Assembly (NCBI GenBank): GCA_024226935.1
Contig: JAAELK010000509.1
Span: forward strand, 1-64,000
Direction: 5' to 3'
Origin: Desulfobacteraceae bacterium
GTDB lineage: Bacteria; Desulfobacterota; Desulfobacteria; Desulfobacterales; Desulfobacteraceae
Length of the DNA stretch: 64,000 bases
A program made the position numbers and the translations under genes. The first letter of the stretch is position 1; each line of letters opens with the position of its first letter. Of the stretch, positions 1 through 9,496 are shown piece after piece. The notes below the pieces were generated by a model. That model did not search any database. It was not told the DNA's origin and saw nothing but the letters and a program-made list of their open reading frames with translations.

Positions 1-2
1 TA

Positions 3-110
3 GGGATTTCATTTTGGGAATATCTCATAGATCGTATTGAAAACAAGAACCAAATACCGCTATTGCCAAATCTGATAAAAATGAAGATGGAAGGCCAATT
101 TTCAATATAG
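3..110 (+). mobile_element. 3' end of a probable insertion-sequence transposase (partial, runs off left edge)
   Basis: An open frame enters from the left edge and ends at a TAG at 108-110, giving 35 residues. They begin [12 protein letters not shown] and continue with IPLLPNLI, then a short basic tail. This pattern (aromatic-rich helix, then a short I-P-x-L-P-x-L-I stretch) resembles C-terminal tails of DDE transposases as I remember them, but I cannot assign an IS family. The interpretation is supported by context: the adjacent hybrid kinase on the opposite strand loses similarity to receiver domains at about position 145. An element end therefore probably lies between 110 and about 150. The rest of the element would be outside the window. 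Confidence 0.45.
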
Positions 111-2409
111 TTCCTTCCCTGCACTTATTGAGAAGTTGCCCATTTTGGGCGATAACAACATTAAATCCAGCATATTCCAGCAATTCAACCGCAAGCTGCT
201 GGTTAATTTCATTATCCTCTACCAATAAAATTCTGGCCCCTGCAATGGAATCAACCAAACCGGTTTCAAAATTTTTTATCACGTCTACATCGGTTTGAAC
301 ATCGGATTGAAGATCAAGAGCCTGGAGAATGGAATTGAGTAAAACAGAAGGGTTAATGGGTTTTAACAAAAACCCGTCAAAATTTGCCTTTTTGACCTGT
401 TCAATGACATGTTCCAGACCATAGGCAGTCACCAATATTATCTTGGGTACCTTTTTTAATCCAAGATGGTGACGAATAATTTCAGATGCCTGAATACCAT
501 CTATACCCGGCATTTTCCAGTCCATTAATATGAGATCAAAGGACCTTGCAGGTTCCAAAAGCTCAATTTTTTCAATGGCTTGCTCTCCCGAGTCGGCCGT
601 TATAACCTCTACTTGATATGACTCCAGATGGCTTTTTAAAATCTTCTGAGAAGCAATACTATTATCCACAATCAAGATTCTCATTCCTTTAAGCCCGCCC
701 GGAAGCTTATATGTTTTTTTTCCCATCCCCCCACCAGGGGAAAAAACAGATGTAAAGAAAAATGTACTCCCGATCCCGGGACGGCTTTTTACCCAGATTT
801 CACCCTTCATCATTTCAACCAGGCGCTTACAGATGGAAAGCCCAAGACCGGTACCGCCAAATTTTCTTGTGGTTGAGGTATCTGCCTGGGAAAATGCGGT
901 GAATAAGTTATCTTTTTGATCCCCGGTAAGACCTATACCTGTATCCTTTACGGAAAATTGCAAAGTAATCCCGGATTCATCTTCCTTGATTTGCTCCACA
1001 GATACGATAATTTCACCCGTCTTGGTAAATTTCACTGCATTATTAGCCAGATTGACAAGTACCTGACTGAGTCTTAAAGGATCTCCTTTAAGGGAAAAAG
1101 GGGTACCAGGTTTTATATCAAATAAAAATTCCAATTCTTTTTTATTTGTTTTGAACATCAACAGATCCGTCAGTTTATCAAAGACATTACCAAGATCAAA
1201 ATCCACAGATTCCAGTATAAGTTTTCCAGCTTCAATTTTTGAAAAATCCAGAATATCATTTATGATACCCAGAAGTGACTGGGCTGATCCCTGTATTTTA
1301 TTAAGATACTCTTCTTGTTTGCCTGATAATTTTGTCAGCAGCGTCAGGTAGCTCAATCCGATAATGGCATTCATGGGGGTTCGTATTTCATGGGACATAT
1401 TGGCTAGAAAATCAGATTTAGCATGGCTTGCCGATTCGGCTTTTTCCTTGGCCAGTTTCAATTTTTTTTCTGCCTTTTGTCTCTGGAGAATTTTCCACAT
1501 GCCGTCCATAAGCAGTGTCAGATTTTCAATATCGGACTGGATATATTTTTCTTTTTTATTTCCCACCCCGGCCACCAATACAATTTTGCCGTTATCGATC
1601 AAAGGGATATTCGCATGGCGAACTATCCTAACATGCCCTTTTGGAGTTCCTTTTTTCAAAAGGTTGGAAGCATTATAATTATTGGTGATCACAGCCTTTC
1701 TTTTCCGAATAGCCTCCCCCCAAAGCCCGGTATCCTTAACCATGAACTGGGTGGGTTTTTCCAGAATTTTGCATTCTTTCATGGCAGTTTTGGACCAGGC
1801 GTACAATGTAAGAATGGTTTCTTTTTTATTCATAAAACAGATATACCCTATTTTGCTGCCTGTCATTCTGACGCCCTCTTCAAGGACATAATTCTTGATT
1901 TTATCAACGGGATCATTGATCATCCGGGAAAGATGATACAAGGATTCCAGATTCTTTTTATTATGCAAAAGTGCTTTTTGGGTATATTTACGTTCCTTAA
2001 TCTCTTTTTTAAGTTGTAACAACAAATTACTTGTCCGAAGCTGGGACTGGATACGAGCCATAAGCTCGGCCTCTTCAAAGGGTTTGGTCAGATAGTCTTC
2101 AGCCCCGGCGGCAAGTCCTGCTACTTTGGCCTCGATCTCATTTTCCGAAGTAAGAAATATAACCGGGATAATTTTAAGCCGATTATCCGATTTAATCATG
2201 CGGCAGGTTTCAATACCATTCAATTCTGGCATGATATTATCCAGCAAAATGATATCCGGTTTTTTTTGGGCCAGATATTCCATACATTTTCTGCCATTTT
2301 CAACCAGATCTACCATAAAACCGTGGTGTTCAAGCAATCTTGCAATCTCCATACGAATGGTCAGGCTGTCATCCACGACAAGGACTTCAGGTTTACTGTT
2401 ATCTATCAT
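25..2409 (-). pseudogene. Hybrid sensor kinase/response regulator (REC-GAF-HisKA-HATPase-REC-REC'), C-terminus disrupted
   Basis: The readable frame is 794 residues. In order it shows an N-terminal receiver domain (residues 7-122; phospho-acceptor D57, T87, K109), a GAF-like region (about 155-305) and a short coiled coil. A HisKA dimerisation helix follows with H340 in SHEIRTPMN, then an HATPase domain (N box [24 protein letters not shown]). A second receiver follows (RILIVDN to about 700). A third starts at about residue 728 ([14 protein letters not shown]) but loses homology after AQNGQ. It is replaced by about 36 unrelated residues that run antisense to the transposase-like frame at 3-110. 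It overlaps cheB by 11 bp and is the likely output kinase of the Che operon. The first receiver could take phosphate from CheA. The remaining third receiver and any Hpt domain are probably beyond the inserted element. Confidence 0.75.
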
Positions 2410-3469
2410 AATCCGAAACTCCTGCTGTCTTTTTATTGGATAAACTTATAATTTTATCTGAAATTTCATGGCTGGGAAGAACCATGACAGCGGCATTGAT
2501 ATTTATGGCAGCCCGGGGCATGCCAAAAACAATGGAGGTGGTCTCATCCTGACAAATAGTAAACCCGCCTGTCTCCCGTATGGATTTTAAACCTTTTGCC
2601 CCGTCACTTCCCATTCCCGTTAAAAGCACACCTATGGGATTTGTTGCCTGGTCCTGGGCCAGGGAAAAAAACAATTCATCCACCGAAGGACGGTAAAAAC
2701 TTCTGGGAGGTGTATCAAGTAGTTGAATATATTGCCGGTCAACAACCATGTGGCGGCCAGGAGGAGCGACCAGGACCTGCCCACCGCATTTTAAAAGATT
2801 TTCATGGCCCCGGGCAAAGGTGACAGTAAAGGGACAATTATCATTGAGCCATTCCACAAAAGTATTTTCTCCCGATTCTGAAATATGAATCACAAGGAGA
2901 ATGGGCAGGTTAAACTCTTTGGGCAACGCCTTAAGAATGCCCGCAACAATACCAGGGCCGCCTGTGGATACACCAATGGCCACCGCATTATACCCGTTTG
3001 TAATCTGCGGGCCTTTATTTTGTATCCCGGAATCAACCCCCTGGATTCCCCTTATTTTTTTTCTGGTGGCGCAAACCTTTATCCTGGCTGCTGCCTGGAC
3101 AGTACGAACAAAATTTTGATCCCATTCCCCATCTGTAAGTCTTCCAGAAGATTTTTCGACGCTGGCAACAGCGCCGGCCAGCATCGCATCCCATAACTTA
3201 AACCTGGTTCCCCTGTTTTTAGCCGATGACAAAACAATAATGGGACAGGGATGAAAACTCATAATATATTCAATGGCTGCAAGCCCGCTCATTATCGGCA
3301 TGGCAAGATCCAGGATAATTACATCGGGATTCAACTCTTTTGCTTTGGTAATGGCCTCTTTTCCGTTTTCAGCTTCCCCTGCCAGAACAATACCGGGGAT
3401 AGATGAAAGAATATGTCCCACTTTTTTCCGAACAGTCAATGAATCATCTGCTACCAATACCCTTATCAT
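2399..3469 (-). CDS. cheB: Chemotaxis-type protein-glutamate methylesterase/deamidase CheB
   Basis: The 356 residues match normal CheB length. The N-terminal receiver (residues 1-120) has ADDS and phospho-acceptor D54 in LDLAMP. The C-terminal esterase starts at about residue 160. It carries the nucleophile S168 in GVSTGGPG, H195 in VIHISESG, and the catalytic Asp region [11 protein letters not shown]. The enzyme removes methyl groups from receptor glutamates when phosphorylated by CheA. It overlaps cheA by 4 bp upstream and the hybrid kinase by 11 bp downstream, so the three are translated from one message. It occupies the WspF position in a Wsp-like order. No receptor gene is present nearby, so its substrate must be encoded elsewhere. 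Confidence 0.95.
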   Translation of the reverse strand: MIRVLVADDSLTVRKKVGHILSSIPGIVLAGEAENGKEAITKAKELNPDVIILDLAMPIMSGLAAIEYIMSFHPCPIIVLSSAKNRGTRFKLWDAMLAGAVASVEKSSGRLTDGEWDQNFVRTVQAAARIKVCATRKKIRGIQGVDSGIQNKGPQITNGYNAVAIGVSTGGPGIVAGILKALPKEFNLPILLVIHISESGENTFVEWLNDNCPFTVTFARGHENLLKCGGQVLVAPPGRHMVVDRQYIQLLDTPPRSFYRPSVDELFFSLAQDQATNPIGVLLTGMGSDGAKGLKSIRETGGFTICQDETTSIVFGMPRAAININAAVMVLPSHEISDKIISLSNKKTAGVSDYDR

Positions 3470-5652
3470 CCAATCAGACTCCCTATGGTGGAAAGAAATT
3501 CATCCTCATCAAAAGTGCCTTTAACAATATAAGCATTTGCCCCTACCTCGAGCCCTTTTCTAAGTTCAGCATCACTGCCCAGCGATGACAAGATTACGAT
3601 GGGTGCATCTTTATACCGATGAAGCTGTCTTATCTTTTTAGACAGTTCAAAACCGTCTATTCCCGGCATTTGAATATCGGTAACAAAAAGATCAAAATCT
3701 TGTTGTGAAAATATTTCCAAGGCTTGCTCACCGTTTTTCGCCAATGTGACATTATATCCATTTGAAGAAAGCATCCCCTCAATAAGCATACTTGTGGTCA
3801 TGGAATCATCAATCACCAGAATATCAGGCTTTCTGTGTTCTGTTTTTTCTTTCAGATCCGACATGATCAACGTTTTTGATATTTCAATTATACCGGCCAC
3901 ATCCAGAATAAATCCAGGATATCCATCGGCTAAAATGGTAGAAGACAAAAAATTAGGAATCTGACCCAGGCGGCCTTCCAGTTTTCTTGGCATAACCTCC
4001 ATCCTGCCTATAAGTTTATCAACAACCAAAGCAAGGATTTCAAAATCACCCTTCACAAGGATGATACTTAAGGACCCCGTCTGCTTTTCGGCTCCTGATA
4101 TGTTAAGGATTTCTGAAAGACGAACCAGGGGAATTGGTGTTTCATTGTATGAAATAACAGGTTTTCCTGTTTCAAAAAAAATCTGTTTTTCTTTGATCAG
4201 TCGGGTTTCAATAACAGTTCTGAAAGGGAAAAGATAGTATTGGTCCATAACCTGGACAGCAAATATAGAAGTCAAATCAATGGAAAGTGGAAGGGTTAAA
4301 ATAATACGGCAAAACCCTAGTTTTTTCGATTCTAAACTTATGGCCCCACCCATGCCGGAAATACAATTTTTAACCACATCAAGCCCCACGCCCCGGCCTG
4401 CAAATTCGGTAACAATTTTTGCCGAAGAATACCCGGATTTAAGTATCAGATAATAGGCATCCACGTCGGAAATGGCCTCCACTGCATTTTGTGTGAGAAG
4501 TCCCTTTTCCACGGATCTATTTTTTATGGCCTGGGCATCAAGGCCACGACCATCATCGTAACAAATGATATGAACTTGACCCATCTCTTTAATGAATTCA
4601 AGACAGATGGTGCCGGATTCGGTTTTCCCCCGGTCAAGTCTTTCTTCCGGGGCTTCTATTCCGTGAATTATACAATTTCGCAACAGATGAAAAATTGGTT
4701 CCTTGATCTGATCAAGTAAAGATCTGCCAAGATAAATATCACTCCCTTTGGTTTCAAATTTAATTTTTTTGCCAATCTCCAGGGACAGATCCCGGACAAA
4801 TTTTTCGTACATGAATAACAAGGGTTTGACCGGTACCATATGGGTCTCTTTTATCAAATCGGAAATTTCCCTGGAAAGAGCTGCTGTATCAGAGACTTTT
4901 TTCTCAAGCCAACCAAGGCCTTGTTCTATTTTTTCCAAAGAAATCCCAGGATTATCTTTAAACTTTGTGGGCAAATGTTCCCACTTTTTCACAAGATCCG
5001 TCATGTCACCCGTCATGTTCTTAAGCCAGATATTATTAATTAAAATTTCATTGGATAATTTGGTAATCTGATCCAGAACATCAATCTTTATACGTATGGT
5101 TTCATCGAGTGGCACAGGATTGCTCCCGGAAGACTTGGACCCCGGATCAACTCTTTTTTCCCTGCTCCCGGAAGACTTGGACCCAGGATAAACTTTTTTT
5201 TCGCGGCTCCCGGATTCTTTGTCCGGGAAAGCAGATACAATTTTTTCCATGGAAGTTTTAATATCTGTTTTGGATGCATGATCCTCCCTGCCTGTCAGTT
5301 TTAAAATAATCCCATGGGATTGAATGGCTTTATCATCTTTGCCCTGCTTTACCTGGGAAATGCACTCCTCAAGCCGGGTACAAGCTTCCAGCAAAAGAGT
5401 GATATGCTCCGCGGTGATAGTTTTATCCTGGTCCCTGAAACAGATCAGACACGATTCCATGGCGTGGGCCAGGCCGCTTGTAATAGACAGTCCCATGACA
5501 CTGGCAGCACCCTTGAGAGTATGCAAAGTTCTTAAAACTTTTTTAATACTGGATTTTTTTTCCGGTTTTTTTTCCAGATCTAAAAGTCCACGGGTCAGTT
5601 CGGCCAAAAGTTCAACCGCCTCCACCAAAAAATATTTATACTTTTTGGTCAT
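3466..5652 (-). CDS. cheA: CheA-type histidine kinase with C-terminal receiver domain
   Basis: 728 residues. The Hpt domain has H44 in LHTLKGAAS. A charged linker at about residues 145-175 contains two 14-residue repeats. P3/HATPase follows (LLRNCIIHG N box, DDGRGLD, GRGVGLDVV), then a CheW-like P5 domain and a receiver at about 608-728 (VIDDSM, VTDIQMPG). CheA-REC fusions are typical of Wsp/Frz-type alternative pathways rather than flagellar chemotaxis. The start overlaps the stop of a 24-codon ORF as TAATG and has no good Shine-Dalgarno sequence of its own, which points to translational coupling. A receptor gene would be expected immediately upstream and is missing. The kinase should phosphorylate its own receiver, CheB and the first receiver of the hybrid kinase. 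Confidence 0.95.
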   Translation of the reverse strand: MTKKYKYFLVEAVELLAELTRGLLDLEKKPEKKSSIKKVLRTLHTLKGAASVMGLSITSGLAHAMESCLICFRDQDKTITAEHITLLLEACTRLEECISQVKQGKDDKAIQSHGIILKLTGREDHASKTDIKTSMEKIVSAFPDKESGSREKKVYPGSKSSGSREKRVDPGSKSSGSNPVPLDETIRIKIDVLDQITKLSNEILINNIWLKNMTGDMTDLVKKWEHLPTKFKDNPGISLEKIEQGLGWLEKKVSDTAALSREISDLIKETHMVPVKPLLFMYEKFVRDLSLEIGKKIKFETKGSDIYLGRSLLDQIKEPIFHLLRNCIIHGIEAPEERLDRGKTESGTICLEFIKEMGQVHIICYDDGRGLDAQAIKNRSVEKGLLTQNAVEAISDVDAYYLILKSGYSSAKIVTEFAGRGVGLDVVKNCISGMGGAISLESKKLGFCRIILTLPLSIDLTSIFAVQVMDQYYLFPFRTVIETRLIKEKQIFFETGKPVISYNETPIPLVRLSEILNISGAEKQTGSLSIILVKGDFEILALVVDKLIGRMEVMPRKLEGRLGQIPNFLSSTILADGYPGFILDVAGIIEISKTLIMSDLKEKTEHRKPDILVIDDSMTTSMLIEGMLSSNGYNVTLAKNGEQALEIFSQQDFDLFVTDIQMPGIDGFELSKKIRQLHRYKDAPIVILSSLGSDAELRKGLEVGANAYIVKGTFDEDEFLSTIGSLIG
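5122..5228 (-). repeat. 42-bp tandem repeat in the CheA linker (two full units plus a partial)
   Basis: Units start at 5122, 5164 and 5206, each beginning GCTCCCGGA on the plus strand; the third is partial. Each full unit encodes 14 residues with the pattern G-S-R-E-K-(K/R)-V-x-P-G-S-K-S-S in CheA. The repeat sits between the Hpt and dimerisation domains, where linker length is tolerated. It keeps the reading frame. Confidence 0.85.
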
Positions 5653-5726
5653 TATATTTGCACCAACAGCTTTGCCATGGAAAGCATCACGTAAAATTTG
5701 ATTTTAAATCTTATTTTTGAAACCAT
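5652..5726 (-). other. 24-codon ORF with a strong ribosome binding site, coupled to cheA; possible remnant of a receptor (MCP) gene
   Basis: A perfect AGGAGG (5732-5737) lies 5 nt before an ATG at 5726. The ORF reads MVSKIRFKIKFYVMLS and eight more residues, then stops in a TAATG overlap with cheA. The basic then hydrophobic start resembles the cytoplasmic tip and first membrane helix of methyl-accepting proteins. In Wsp-like operons a receptor gene is expected somewhere in the cluster. Two readings are possible: a deleted receptor gene whose start and stop remain, or a genuine leader peptide that delivers ribosomes to cheA. The sequence shows the ribosome site and overlap; the receptor origin is inference. 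Confidence 0.5.
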
Positions 5727-5792
5727 ATATGCCTCCTATTAATAATAGTTCGGATCATTTTTATGGACATAGGGTATCCATACTATCAAAGA

Positions 5793-6317
5793 TCACCCTG
5801 TCAAATAATCAGGATTGAAGAGTACCACCATCCTATCCTGATGAAAATATTCACCTTTAAGCAATTGCCCGATGGATGGATCCAGGGAAAAGGGTTTGGG
5901 TTTTACCAGGTTTTCATCCACTGCCACAAATCCGATAAGTTTATTCACCATAAAAGAGGTGTTCACCTTAAGCCCCCTGGAAATGATCAAAATATTATCG
6001 GTAAATTCATCCCCGATACTGATTTTGAGCATCTGATGAAGATCCAATACAGACAAAACCGTGTTCCGATAATTGATAACCCCACTTAGATATCCGTCAT
6101 TTCCTGGCAACCGGACAATATCGTGGTCAACAATAATTTCCAGAATATAGGTTGACGGCATCCCGAATTGTTCCTGGCCCAGTTGAAACATCAAATAAGG
6201 GACAAGCTTTCTGGTTTCTTTAGCCACAGGAAGGCTGATGGCAAGGTCAAAGGTCTCTCTCAACTGCCCGAGCCGCTTTTTAATGTCACCTAGGAAATCT
6301 GTTTTTTGTTCCTGCAT
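5793..6317 (-). CDS. cheW: CheW-type coupling protein
   Basis: 174 residues with the CheW SH3-like fold from about residue 38: YLMFQLGQEQFGMP, then V-x-LPGNDGYLSGVINYRN, VLDLHQML and a C-terminal valine-rich strand. An N-terminal extension of about 35 residues (KKRLGQLRETFDLA) is amphipathic. CheW docks receptors to CheA. The start lies inside the end of cheR (28 bp overlap). Of the two CheW genes in the cluster this corresponds to WspD by position. The 140 bp after it, where the 24-codon ORF lies, is the place where the receptor gene appears to be lost. Confidence 0.9.
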   Translation of the reverse strand: MQEQKTDFLGDIKKRLGQLRETFDLAISLPVAKETRKLVPYLMFQLGQEQFGMPSTYILEIIVDHDIVRLPGNDGYLSGVINYRNTVLSVLDLHQMLKISIGDEFTDNILIISRGLKVNTSFMVNKLIGFVAVDENLVKPKPFSLDPSIGQLLKGEYFHQDRMVVLFNPDYLTG

Positions 6318-7819
6318 TTTTTCCTACACAATTGATTAAGTTTTTGTTTAGGCAAGATCCCGAAAAAAAGTCGGATTCGTTCATCATTATCCTTATCAAG
6401 GGTTTTTAACCCATTTAAAAAGGCCTGTCTGGATTTTTGAATATCCCCGAATTTTTGATATATCTGTCCCAACTTAAAGTGGGGAGCAAAAAAATGCTTA
6501 TCCAGAAAAATGGCCTTAAGACTTGCCTGGATAGCACCCTTAAAATCCGAATCTGCCTCTTTAACCATGGCTTTTAAACAATATCCTTCCGGCGAAATAT
6601 CTGATTTTCCCAAAACCTTCTTGTAGCAGAGCCTAGCATCGACAAACCTGGACATATTCAAATTTATCATCCCTGCCAGGATAATTTCCTTCATGGATCC
6701 ATCTTGCCCTTCCAGGTGTTTTGTCATGATCTTAAGAGCCTTGTCATATGTTTCCATGCAATAAAGATCCAATGCGTGGTTGAATGCATCACTCTTTTCT
6801 TTGTCAACCGGAACTTTGGATTTGTCTTTCGTATCCTTGATATCAAAGTCAGTTAAAATCATCTCCTGTCCGTCGGGTGTTGAATCCTGTTGATTCTTTT
6901 CCAGGATTTTTATCTTTTTTGGTGAAGTAGCTAAAGAAATGGCCGGTATTGGAAGGCCCACAAAATGATTATTTGTTTTAATATTATCAATTGAGGAATA
7001 GATTTTTTCTCCATACTGATAAAAAAAGGTATTGCTATGGCCAATTCTTTTTAAAAGATCAACGGGAGCTATATTCCCTTCTGCATGACCCAGAAACAAA
7101 AACCCGTCTTTTCCAAGGCAATTGACAATCCTCTTTAATATTGCCTGAACACGTTCCGGACAAAAATACATCAAAACATTTCTACAAAAAATGACGTCCA
7201 TATTTTTTAATTCCGGTGGATAAATTTCCTGGGCCAGATTAAGTTCCATAAACGAGATAGCCCGACGAAATTCTTTTTTAATTTTGTATCTTTTCTTTAT
7301 TTTTTCAAAATATTTTTCATATTTTTCTTCTTTTCCCCTGAAAGAATGGGAGTCAAAAATCCCTTTCCGGGCTTTTTCAATGGATTGATAATTAATATCG
7401 GATGCATAAATATCAATCCCATTAAAAAAGTTGCAGGATGCCGCTTCTTTAATACAAATAGATAAGGTATATGCTTCCTCTCCACTGGCACAAGCTGCAG
7501 ACCATAACCTTGGTGATCTTTTTTGAGCATCGGCATTTTTAATAACCCTGGGCAGCACGTAGGCTCTAAAAGCTTTCCAATGATCAATGTTCCGAAAAAA
7601 ATAGGTTTCCCCCACGGTTAAATTTGCGATAATTTTTTGATATTCTGTATTATCTGCCCTATTTTGGAGCAAATTAAGATAAATTATTGACGAATTTATG
7701 CCCAGAGCATTCATCCGCCTTAAAATAGTTTTGGAAAGTTTTTGGGATGCATCCGCATCCAGGTGAAGCCCTGTTTCATCTTTAATAAATTTGATGATCT
7801 CCTTTAATGGGTCCACCAT
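6290..7819 (-). CDS. cheR: CheR-type receptor methyltransferase with C-terminal TPR region
   Basis: 509 residues. The N-terminal helical domain and SAM methyltransferase domain occupy about residues 1-275: NLTVGETYFFRN, WSAACASGEEAYTL (SAM loop), VIFCRNVLMYF and GFLFLGHAEG. A linker follows, then a tetratricopeptide-like region at about 340-490 (ALDLYCMETYDKALKIM, GYCLKAMVKEADSDFKGAI, HFKLGQIYQKFGD). CheR-TPR fusions are characteristic of Wsp-type systems (WspC). It methylates receptor glutamates with S-adenosylmethionine. It is 7 bp from the upstream cheW and overlaps the next cheW. Confidence 0.93.
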   Translation of the reverse strand: MVDPLKEIIKFIKDETGLHLDADASQKLSKTILRRMNALGINSSIIYLNLLQNRADNTEYQKIIANLTVGETYFFRNIDHWKAFRAYVLPRVIKNADAQKRSPRLWSAACASGEEAYTLSICIKEAASCNFFNGIDIYASDINYQSIEKARKGIFDSHSFRGKEEKYEKYFEKIKKRYKIKKEFRRAISFMELNLAQEIYPPELKNMDVIFCRNVLMYFCPERVQAILKRIVNCLGKDGFLFLGHAEGNIAPVDLLKRIGHSNTFFYQYGEKIYSSIDNIKTNNHFVGLPIPAISLATSPKKIKILEKNQQDSTPDGQEMILTDFDIKDTKDKSKVPVDKEKSDAFNHALDLYCMETYDKALKIMTKHLEGQDGSMKEIILAGMINLNMSRFVDARLCYKKVLGKSDISPEGYCLKAMVKEADSDFKGAIQASLKAIFLDKHFFAPHFKLGQIYQKFGDIQKSRQAFLNGLKTLDKDNDERIRLFFGILPKQKLNQLCRKKCRNKKQIS

Positions 7820-7826
7820 ATACTCC

Positions 7827-8327
7827 TCAGGATATAAGGCCTATTTCGTCGGTATCCAACTTATTGTCTTGAAACAATTGTAAAATATATTGAATATCGA
7901 GGATGGGAATTAAAACATTGTCCACCCTGGCATAAAACTGAATTTTCCCACTGTCCTGCTGGGCTTTTAAGACCGGAACCCTACCCAGGTTACAAACTGG
8001 GATTTCCATGAATTTAAAAAAGGCATCCACGGCAAGACAAACGAAAGATGTATGATTTTTGACAGCAATCCATCCCGGAGTCGCGCTCAAACTAAAAGGC
8101 TCTGACCCCATAATCTGTTTCAGGTTCAAAATGCAGGTCGCAGATCCGTGAAGATTAAGCACCCCCATCATGATGCTATCCTTAAGGGTTTTTACCGTTG
8201 TGACTGGCATTCTATTCACTTCAAATATATCTGTCATGGATATGGCATAAAGCTCTTGATTTAAGAAAAAAGACAAGACTTTTATCCGTGTATTACCCAT
8301 AGATTTACGATCATTTTTTTTTATCAT
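7827..8327 (-). CDS. cheW: CheW-type coupling protein, first gene of the Che operon
   Basis: 166 residues with a CheW domain: VLSFFLNQELYAISMTDIFEV, then LKDSIMMGVLNLHGSATCILNL and FVCLAVDAFFKFMEI. It differs clearly from the second CheW, as WspB differs from WspD. The sequence before the ATG is rich in A and G (AAAGAGATCTGCG) but the ribosome site is only moderate. The next ATG, nine codons in, is the alternative start. It is the first gene after a candidate promoter at 8443-8470. Wsp operons normally begin with the receptor, which is absent here. Confidence 0.85.
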   Translation of the reverse strand: MIKKNDRKSMGNTRIKVLSFFLNQELYAISMTDIFEVNRMPVTTVKTLKDSIMMGVLNLHGSATCILNLKQIMGSEPFSLSATPGWIAVKNHTSFVCLAVDAFFKFMEIPVCNLGRVPVLKAQQDSGKIQFYARVDNVLIPILDIQYILQLFQDNKLDTDEIGLIS

Positions 8328-8722
8328 CGCAGATCTCTTTACTATTTAAAGGATTAATACGATTTATAAAAAAAACATAGAACTTAAAAATTCAATTTAT
8401 TGATTAAATAAACAAAAATACACGATATTAGAGATATATGAAATGATATCACAATGATATAAGAAGTCAAACCCATTTTCCCAGGTATGACACTTAAGTA
8501 TCCCCCGGATCTGTTCATTATTGTCTTCAATTTGATATTCATTAATAAAAAATTTTTCAAAGCCGCCAGAAAATAAAAAAAATAAGATAAATCTTAAGAA
8601 AATGAGATATGCTATAAAAGCTTATTATCAATACAATCAACACAAAAGAATCAGCGCAAAATGCCAAGAAGTGTTTAATTCATATTTTTTTGTTAAAACT
8701 AATTTGGAAAGGAATTTGGATT
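8328..8722. other. 395-bp intergenic region between divergent cheW and the SDR gene
   Basis: Very AT-rich. It holds the candidate cheW promoter (8443-8470) on the minus strand. I see no convincing ORF, tRNA or hairpin terminator. A plus-strand promoter for the SDR gene must lie in the right half, but no clear -35/-10 pair stands out. Confidence 0.6.
8443..8470 (-). promoter_or_regulatory. Candidate promoter of the Che operon with an internal inverted repeat
   Basis: On the minus strand TTGACT (8465-8470), a 16-nt spacer and TATCAT (8443-8448) fit sigma-70 consensus well. The spacer and -10 box contain ATATCA-TTG-TGATAT, a dyad that overlaps the promoter and could be a regulator site. The start codon of cheW is about 115 nt downstream. 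Confidence 0.5.
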
Positions 8723-9496
8723 ATGTTTACACCCATAAGAGGAAAATCGGTTATCGTAACCGGGTCAAGTAAAGGGATTGGTAAGGGGATTGCCAAAGTT
8801 TTCGCGAAACATGGAGCCAATGTTTTAATTGTGGGTAGAAATCAAAAAGCTGCTCAAATAACGGCTGAAAAATTAAACCAAGAAGAAGGAAAAGTATTAG
8901 CATTTACAGCCGATGTGACGCAATTGGCTGAAATGAAAACCATGGCAAATTATGCAGAGGAACAATTTGGAGGAGTTGATATTCTCTGTAGCAATGCTGG
9001 AATATTTCCCTGCTCAAAATTGGATGAAATGACAGAGGAAAATTGGGATTGCGTTTTAGATGTTAATTTAAAAGGAAACTTTCTGGCAATAAAAGCCTGC
9101 CTTCCCCATTTAAAAAAACAAGCCTATGGCCGAATCATCATGACCTCTTCCATCACAGGACCTATCACCGGTTTTCCGGGTTGGGCGCATTATGCGGCAA
9201 GCAAAGCCGGAATGTTAGGTTTTCTTAAGACAGCGGCCATTGAAATGGCAAAAGACCAAATTACCATTAATGCTATTTTACCCGGGAATATCCAGACGGA
9301 AGGATTGAAAGATTTGGGAAAAGATTATCTTCAAACCATGGCAGCAAGTATTCCCTTGAAAAAATTAGGCAGGGTTGAAGATATTGGAAATACAGCACTA
9401 TTTTTAGCTTCAAAAGAAGCTGGATACATAACAGGACAAAGTATCGTGGTTGATGGAGGACAAATCCTGCCCGAATCCCTGGAAGCCTTGAAATAA
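8723..9496 (+). CDS. Short-chain dehydrogenase/reductase (FabG-like SDR)
   Basis: From the ATG at 8723 the protein has 257 residues, the normal classical-SDR size. It shows the cofactor loop TGSSKGIG, the NAG motif (SNAGIF), the catalytic S in MTSSITG, the YAASK motif and a C-terminal ITGQSIVVDGG. It reduces or oxidises a hydroxyl/keto group with NAD(P)H; the substrate cannot be read from sequence. An ATG at 8690 is in frame, but the 8723 start has AAAGGA about 10 nt upstream and matches family N-termini. It is a single-gene unit between the Che operon and a repeat that begins exactly at its stop codon. Its chromosomal neighbours do not suggest a pathway. Confidence 0.88.
   Translation: MFTPIRGKSVIVTGSSKGIGKGIAKVFAKHGANVLIVGRNQKAAQITAEKLNQEEGKVLAFTADVTQLAEMKTMANYAEEQFGGVDILCSNAGIFPCSKLDEMTEENWDCVLDVNLKGNFLAIKACLPHLKKQAYGRIIMTSSITGPITGFPGWAHYAASKAGMLGFLKTAAIEMAKDQITINAILPGNIQTEGLKDLGKDYLQTMAASIPLKKLGRVEDIGNTALFLASKEAGYITGQSIVVDGGQILPESLEALK

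Noticed and set aside
1423-2019. 198-residue plus-strand ORF opposite the hybrid kinase
   Set aside because: Mirror of the minus-strand coding frame; no ribosome site and low-complexity Phe-rich translation.
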